From: an uncultured Paracoccaceae bacterium
Lineage (GTDB): Bacteria; Pseudomonadota; Alphaproteobacteria; Rhodobacterales; Rhodobacteraceae
Assembly: GCA_958439195.1 (NCBI GenBank)
Contig: OY288164.1
Coordinates: forward strand, 1-64,000
Length of the DNA stretch: 64,000 nt
Direction: 5' to 3'
The translations under genes and the position numbers were made by a program. The notes under the pieces were generated by a model, which did not search any database, was not told the origin of the DNA, and worked only from the letters and a program-made list of their open reading frames with translations. Below, piece by piece: positions 59,562 to 64,000 of this stretch. The first letter of the stretch is position 1. Every line of letters starts with the position of its first letter.

Positions 59562-60728
59562 TCAGGCCGCGGGCATCCGCGCCTCGACCATGCCGGCATA
59601 CCAGCTTGCGCCGAAGGGGATGACGTTGTCATCGAAGTTATAGGCCGGGTGGTGGACCATCGCCGTGTCGCCATTGCCCACAAAGATATAGGCACCGGGG
59701 CGTTCGTTCAGCATGAAGCTGAAATCCTCGGCCCCCATAAGGGGGGCGGTGTCGGGGTCGACCTGCCCTGATACCTGATGCGCGACCTGGACCGCGTAAT
59801 CGGTGTTATCGGGCGCGTTTACCGTGACAGGATAGCCGCGAGCATAGGCGACAGTGGCCGACGCACCCAGCGCAAGGGCGGTGCCAGTGGCCACCTCGGA
59901 CAGGCGGCGTTCGACGAAATCCTGGACGGCGGGGTCCATGGTGCGGACGGTGCCCTTCATTTTCACCACCTGCGGGATGACATTATGGGCGGTTGAATCC
60001 GTGGCCACCGTGCAGACCGACAGAACGACCTGCTTTAGCGGGTCGACATTGCGGCTGGCGATGGTTTGCAGGGCCACGATGATATGGGCGGCGACAACGG
60101 TTGTGTCGATGCATTCATGCGGTTTCGCTGCATGGCCGCCCTTGCCGGTGACGGTGATTTCGAACTGGTCCGCAGCGGCCATCAGCGCCCCTTTGCGGAT
60201 GGCGAAATGGCCCACAGGGATGCCCGGCATGTTGTGCATGCCGTAAACCTCCTGGATGCCGAAACGGTCCATCATGCCATCCTGCACCATTTCGCGCCCG
60301 CCACCGCCGCCTTCTTCGGCGGGCTGAAAGATCACCACGGTGGTGCCGTCGAAATTCCGCGTCTCGGCCAGGTATTTAGCGGCCCCCAGCAGCATGGCGG
60401 TGTGGCCGTCATGGCCGCAGGCATGCATCTTGCCGGGGGTTTTCGATGCATAGGGAACGCCGGTTTGTTCATGGATCGGCAGCGCATCCATATCGGCGCG
60501 CAGGCCCACGACGCGGCCTGTGGTATCCGTCTTGCCCTTGATCACCCCCACCACGCCGGTGCGCCCGATGCCGGTGACCACCTCATCACAGCCGAAATCG
60601 CGCAACAGATCGGCCACGCGGGCCGCCGTGCGATGCACATCGAACAGCAGTTCGGGATGTTCGTGGAAATCACGCCGCCATGCGGTAATTTCGGGCAGCA
60701 GTTCGGCAAAACGGTTCTTGATCGGCAT
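59562..60728 (-). CDS. M20-family amidohydrolase, hippurate-hydrolase-like
   Basis: A zinc-dependent amidohydrolase of 388 aa from the ATG at 60728 with GGAGA upstream. Family motifs are WRRDFHEHPEL near the start, the metal-binding MHACGHDGHTAMLLGAA and the Glu pair in QPAEEGGGGGREM. It should cleave N-acyl amino acids or related amides such as hippurate or IAA-amino acids. Substrate is uncertain. It stands 54 bp after the Hsp70-like gene on the same strand. Confidence 0.9.
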   Translation of the reverse strand: MPIKNRFAELLPEITAWRRDFHEHPELLFDVHRTAARVADLLRDFGCDEVVTGIGRTGVVGVIKGKTDTTGRVVGLRADMDALPIHEQTGVPYASKTPGKMHACGHDGHTAMLLGAAKYLAETRNFDGTTVVIFQPAEEGGGGGREMVQDGMMDRFGIQEVYGMHNMPGIPVGHFAIRKGALMAAADQFEITVTGKGGHAAKPHECIDTTVVAAHIIVALQTIASRNVDPLKQVVLSVCTVATDSTAHNVIPQVVKMKGTVRTMDPAVQDFVERRLSEVATGTALALGASATVAYARGYPVTVNAPDNTDYAVQVAHQVSGQVDPDTAPLMGAEDFSFMLNERPGAYIFVGNGDTAMVHHPAYNFDDNVIPFGASWYAGMVEARMPAA

Positions 60729-60782
60729 AGGTATCTCCTTTGCGGCTAAGGGTAGCGCAGCGCCGCCCCGGTGCAAGCAGGA

Positions 60783-62036
60783 TCAGCCAAAGCGGCGGCG
60801 GGCATCCAGCGCAAGGCCGGTGCCAACGGACCCCAGCATGTCGCCGGTGGCCAGTTGCGCATCGGGCAAGGCGGCGGCGACGGTGGCGCGCAAAAGCGGC
60901 AGTTGCGATGAACCGCCGGTCAGAAAAACCGTGGCGATGCGGTCGGGCGTCAGCCCCGCCTCCCGGATCGTCGCGTCAATGAGGGCGCGGATGCGGGATA
61001 CCGGCATCTCGACCGCCTCTTCAAACCGGTCGCGCCGCGCCATCGGGTTGGGGCCACCGGTCAGGGCCGACAAGGCAAGCCGCGTGGCATCGGTGTCGGA
61101 CAGCGCGATCTTTGCGCGCTCCACCTCCATCGCCAGGGCGTGGCCGTGGCGGTGATCGACCACCTGCATCATACGGGCGATCAGATCGGGATGATCGGCG
61201 TCATGCCACAGCGCCTTGAGGTCGGCCAGGGTGCGCTGGGAATACAGCGTATTGATCCGGTGCCAGGTCGCCAGATCCAGCCAGTAATGGCGCGGCATGG
61301 TGCCCTGGCCACCCTTGGTGGGGGAAAGATAGCCCAGATGCGGCATCACCTCGGCCAGCGACAACAGGCGGTCGAAATCCGTGCCGCCCACCCGGATACC
61401 GCCATTGGCCAGGATATCCCCCATCCGATGCGGCGCGCGCGCGCGATCCGGCGACACGCGCAGAACCGACAGGTCGGATGTGCCGCCGCCGATGTCGAAA
61501 ACCAGCACGATCTCTTCGCCCGTCAGGCGCTGTTCATAATCCAGCGCGGCAGCGACGGGTTCGAACTGAAACTCCACATCGTGAAAGCCGCAGGCATGGG
61601 CGATGTCGTCCAGCACAGCTTGTGCGGCGGCATCGCCTGCCGGGTCATCGTCCACGAAATGCACGGGCCGACCAAACACCGCCTGCGTCATCCCCGGCTG
61701 CACGGCATCCAGCCGCCCGCGCAGATGGGTGATGAACCGCTGCACGATGTCGCGGAAGGTGATCGCACGGTTGCCCACGACGGTGCGGTCATTGACCAGC
61801 CCCGATCCCAGCGTGGATTTCAGCCCGCGCATCAGCCGGCCTTCATCCCCCTCCAGATAGGCGGTCAACGCGGCACGGCCAAAGTCGGGAGGCACACCAT
61901 CGGCATGAAAGAACACGGCCGAAGGCAGCGTGACCTGGTCGCCTTCCAACGGGATCAGCCGCGCGCCCTGCGCGTCGGCCAGCCCGACGGTGGAATTCGA
62001 GGTGCCAAAGTCGATCCCCGCAAACGCCACGCCCAT
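60783..62036 (-). CDS. Hsp70-like protein of YegD type
   Basis: An ASKHA-fold ATPase of 417 aa from the ATG at 62036. Phosphate-1 is GIDFGTSNSTVG, phosphate-2 is VFDIGGGTSDLSVL and the adenosine motif is VFLTGGSSQLPLL. It ends after the nucleotide-binding part and lacks a substrate-binding domain, like E. coli YegD (450 aa). Function is unknown; it is not DnaK. An in-frame upstream extension lacks similarity. Confidence 0.88.
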   Translation of the reverse strand: MGVAFAGIDFGTSNSTVGLADAQGARLIPLEGDQVTLPSAVFFHADGVPPDFGRAALTAYLEGDEGRLMRGLKSTLGSGLVNDRTVVGNRAITFRDIVQRFITHLRGRLDAVQPGMTQAVFGRPVHFVDDDPAGDAAAQAVLDDIAHACGFHDVEFQFEPVAAALDYEQRLTGEEIVLVFDIGGGTSDLSVLRVSPDRARAPHRMGDILANGGIRVGGTDFDRLLSLAEVMPHLGYLSPTKGGQGTMPRHYWLDLATWHRINTLYSQRTLADLKALWHDADHPDLIARMMQVVDHRHGHALAMEVERAKIALSDTDATRLALSALTGGPNPMARRDRFEEAVEMPVSRIRALIDATIREAGLTPDRIATVFLTGGSSQLPLLRATVAAALPDAQLATGDMLGSVGTGLALDARRRFG

Positions 62037-62106
62037 GCACCCTGCCCCCTTGATCAAGCCGCGCGGCGTAACCCGCCCCCCTGACAAAGTAAAGCGCCAC
62101 AAAACC

Positions 62107-62138
62107 CCTTCATCTTGGCCCAAATACCCAGGGGGGTC
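62107..62138 (-). repeat. Rhodobacteraceae-type intergenic repeat, copy 2
   Basis: On the minus strand this reads GACCCCCCTGGGTATTTGGG then CCAAGATGAAGG. It matches the 3' half of the element at 55571-55620 with few changes. It lies in the 234-bp gap between the Hsp70-like gene start and the DAO-type gene stop, where I see no gene. Confidence 0.65.
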
Positions 62139-62270
62139 GGCCATCGGATCGCCCTTGGTTCAAGAGCCGATGGCCGACGGGCGGCGCCCCCATCAGCCGA
62201 GCCAAGCGCGAATGCGCGCAGGTGAGATAAAGGGAATGCGCGGCCCCTCTTGGGGGCGCGCTCGATCTGG

Positions 62271-63617
62271 CTACAGCGATGGGCCGGGAACCAGTGTTGA
62301 TCCGTCGGCGAACCGCGACAGGCGAAAGCGGGTCAGGTCGTGGCCCACATCGGTTCCTGCCACCAGATCGGCCACCACGCGGCCCATGCCGGGGCCGATG
62401 CCAAAGCCATGCCCGCTCATCCCGGTGGCGATGGTCAGGCCGGGAATGGCGGCCACCCGGTCCACCACGGGCACGACATCGGGCATGGTGTCGATCATGC
62501 CGCCCCAGGCGGCGCGCAGGCGGGGGCGGCCCATCGCGGGGAAGGCCTGCGCAAAGGCGGATTGCACGCGGGCGATGCGGTCCATATTCGGCGCGGGGTT
62601 CAGCACGCGGATGCCTTCAAAGGGCGAGACGTCATCCCCGCCCCAGCGGCGCTTTGTCGTCCAGGCATCGGGATAGCCCTTCGGGGCCATCGGGCGGAAG
62701 CTGGTTGATCGAAAATCCTTTTTCAGCACCGGCAAATAGGTGCGCAGGTCGCGGAAGGCGTCGGGGCCGATCCAGAAATCATGCCCCGATCCGGGTGCGA
62801 TGGAATAGCCGCCATCCTGACGACGGCGAAAGGCGAAGTCGTCATCGCAGGCATTGCCGGGAAAGATCTCGGCCATCGGTTCGGTCGCGGCGACAGAGGC
62901 AAGGACGGAAAGCTGCGGGATATGCACCCCATGCGCGCGCAAGAACAAGGCCGACCATGCGCCCCCGGCCACCACCACCTGATCACAGGCGATGCGGCCT
63001 TGTTCGGTGAATACCCCCGTCACACGGCCCGCCTGCACATCCAGCAGTCGGACGGCGCAGTTTTCCACCACCACCGCGCCGCGCGCGATGGCGCCTTCCA
63101 CCAGCAGGGGCACCGATTGCCACGGCTCGCCCCGTGCATCTGACGGGGTATGCAAGCCTGCCACCCAGGACTTCGCGCTGCCCTTCAGCTTTTCGGACAC
63201 CGCCGCGCCGGACATCATATGGGTGTCGACGCCGTGGGGGCGGGCATCGGCCAGCCATGCCTCGAACCGGCCCACTTCGGCGTCGGTCTTGGCAAGGTAA
63301 AGGACGCCTTCCTGACGGAACCCGAGGGATTCCCCGAATTCCTGCGCCAGCGATTTCCAGATGCGCAGGCTTTCCATCATGATGGGCAATTCGCCCATGT
63401 CGCGGCCCTGCTGGCGAATCCAGCCCCAGTTGCGGCTGGATTGTTCGCCCGCGATACGGCCTTTTTCGCACAGCGTGACCCTGAGCCCGCGTTCGGCGAG
63501 GAACCACGCCGTCATGACCCCGATAACGCCGCCCCCCAGCACCACGACATCGCAGGCGGCGGGGGGTGGGCCGGGAAAGCGGATGGGTGAGGCATCCGAA
63601 ATCGGAAAGCGCATCAT
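62271..63617 (-). CDS. DAO-type FAD-dependent oxidoreductase
   Basis: A flavoprotein of 448 aa from the ATG at 63617. The FAD-binding motif is VVVLGGGVIGVMTAWFLAE, followed by the Glu of LCEKGRIAGEQSSRNWG. The C-terminal GMSGHGFGIGPGMG completes the glycine-rich dinucleotide site. The family includes D-amino-acid, sarcosine and glycine oxidases. Its start ATGATG overlaps the stop of the argE-like gene, so the two are coupled, suggesting a deacylase plus amine oxidase pathway. The substrate is unknown. Confidence 0.88.
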   Translation of the reverse strand: MMRFPISDASPIRFPGPPPAACDVVVLGGGVIGVMTAWFLAERGLRVTLCEKGRIAGEQSSRNWGWIRQQGRDMGELPIMMESLRIWKSLAQEFGESLGFRQEGVLYLAKTDAEVGRFEAWLADARPHGVDTHMMSGAAVSEKLKGSAKSWVAGLHTPSDARGEPWQSVPLLVEGAIARGAVVVENCAVRLLDVQAGRVTGVFTEQGRIACDQVVVAGGAWSALFLRAHGVHIPQLSVLASVAATEPMAEIFPGNACDDDFAFRRRQDGGYSIAPGSGHDFWIGPDAFRDLRTYLPVLKKDFRSTSFRPMAPKGYPDAWTTKRRWGGDDVSPFEGIRVLNPAPNMDRIARVQSAFAQAFPAMGRPRLRAAWGGMIDTMPDVVPVVDRVAAIPGLTIATGMSGHGFGIGPGMGRVVADLVAGTDVGHDLTRFRLSRFADGSTLVPGPSL

Positions 63618-64000
63618 TGGGCCAACTCGTCCAGCAAACGTTGCATGAATCGATGGCCAGCCTGAAATTCCGATACGGCCAGCCATTCATCGGCCTGATG
63701 TGCCTGCGCGATGTCACCGGGGCCACAGATGGCGGCGGAATAGCCCGCCTCCTGGAACTGCCCGGCCTCTGTCCCGTATGAGACGACGCCGACGGCATTA
63801 TCGCCGGTCAGCCGGCGGGCCAGCGCCTCGGCCTGACCCTCTGGTTCGGGCATCAGGGCGGGCACGCCGAAGAAACGGTCCAGATGGATCGCGGCTTCGG
63901 GGCGGACGGCCTGCATCGCGGTTTCCAGGCGCGCAACCTCGGCCATGAAGGCCTGGGCGTGATCCTCCAGCTCTTCACCCGGCACGACGCGCATTTCCAG
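63614..64000 (-). CDS. argE: ArgE-like M20 deacetylase, 5' part beyond window
   Basis: About 129 C-terminal codons are visible; the gene starts beyond the right edge. The stretches SYGTEAGQFQEAGYSAAICG and IAQAHQADEWLAVSEF match acetylornithine deacetylase, and MRVVPGEELEDHA belongs to the dimerisation domain. It would release ornithine from N-acetylornithine. An acylamino acid specificity is also possible given the coupled DAO-type oxidase. Confidence 0.82.
   Translation of the reverse strand: MEMRVVPGEELEDHAQAFMAEVARLETAMQAVRPEAAIHLDRFFGVPALMPEPEGQAEALARRLTGDNAVGVVSYGTEAGQFQEAGYSAAICGPGDIAQAHQADEWLAVSEFQAGHRFMQRLLDELAQ

Noticed and set aside
1..64000. tRNA, rRNA, CRISPR, insertion sequence or prophage
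   Set aside because: No cloverleaf-like clusters, regularly spaced repeats with spacers, transposase or integrase motifs were found on either strand.

Overview
The window is a high-G+C chromosomal segment of an alphaproteobacterium, most likely a member of the Rhodobacteraceae (Rhodobacter/Paracoccus/Gemmobacter-type). The basis is the gene content and order: a nuo operon interspersed with small unknown genes and followed by birA, coaX and rnj; the family-restricted small proteins DUF5333 and DUF5337; and two copies of an intergenic repeat I recognise from this family. I see no rRNA, tRNA, CRISPR array, prophage or insertion sequence. It reads as ordinary core chromosome with accessory genes embedded in core operons.

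Layout. 1-7954 (minus): a polyol/triose uptake and catabolism operon. A LacI-type regulator precedes a periplasmic binding protein, two permeases, a DUF2160 small membrane protein, two ATPases and a dihydroxyacetone kinase that runs off the left edge. The order resembles the rhizobial glycerol ABC system (GlpSTPQUV). 8133-10680: a stand-alone receiver protein, then epmA divergent from efp. 10931-13989 (plus): a 59-residue membrane protein and the surE-pcm-nlpD-like cluster. 13998-18089 (minus): a CNNM/CorC-type membrane protein, a DUF815 ATPase and tatABC. 18201-19738 (plus): two YafY-type regulators flanking a small monooxygenase-like gene, with two matching inverted-repeat operators. 19728-21677 (minus): an orphan FbpC-like ATPase and an SDR with a substituted active site. 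21820-25356 (plus): prfC and a DEAD-box helicase.

25447-48838 (minus): the complete 14-subunit NADH:quinone oxidoreductase operon nuoA-N, continued by birA, coaX and rnj. Eleven extra genes lie between the subunit genes, most of them spaced by a few bases or overlapping by 4-8 bases. They include a sulfotransferase between nuoC and nuoD, and a SAM methyltransferase in a five-gene block between nuoF and nuoG. A membrane-anchored helix-hairpin-helix protein, three lipoproteins, and DUF3291, DUF5333, DUF5337 and carboxymuconolactone-decarboxylase-like proteins make up most of the rest. This cargo is the least explained part of the window.

49187-55548: creA, a DegT-type aminotransferase coupled to a HAD phosphatase, and glmU-glmS coupled to an AlkD-like glycosylase. 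55847-59502 (plus): moaA and a CIO-type bd quinol oxidase (cioAB) with an unusual 12-13 bp periodic GTGCAG array upstream. 59562-64000 (minus): an M20 amidohydrolase, a YegD-like Hsp70 homologue, a DAO-type flavoprotein and the 3' part of an argE-like gene.

All start sites, operators and terminators are read by eye. Functions follow from recognisable motifs and family resemblance; no search was run.
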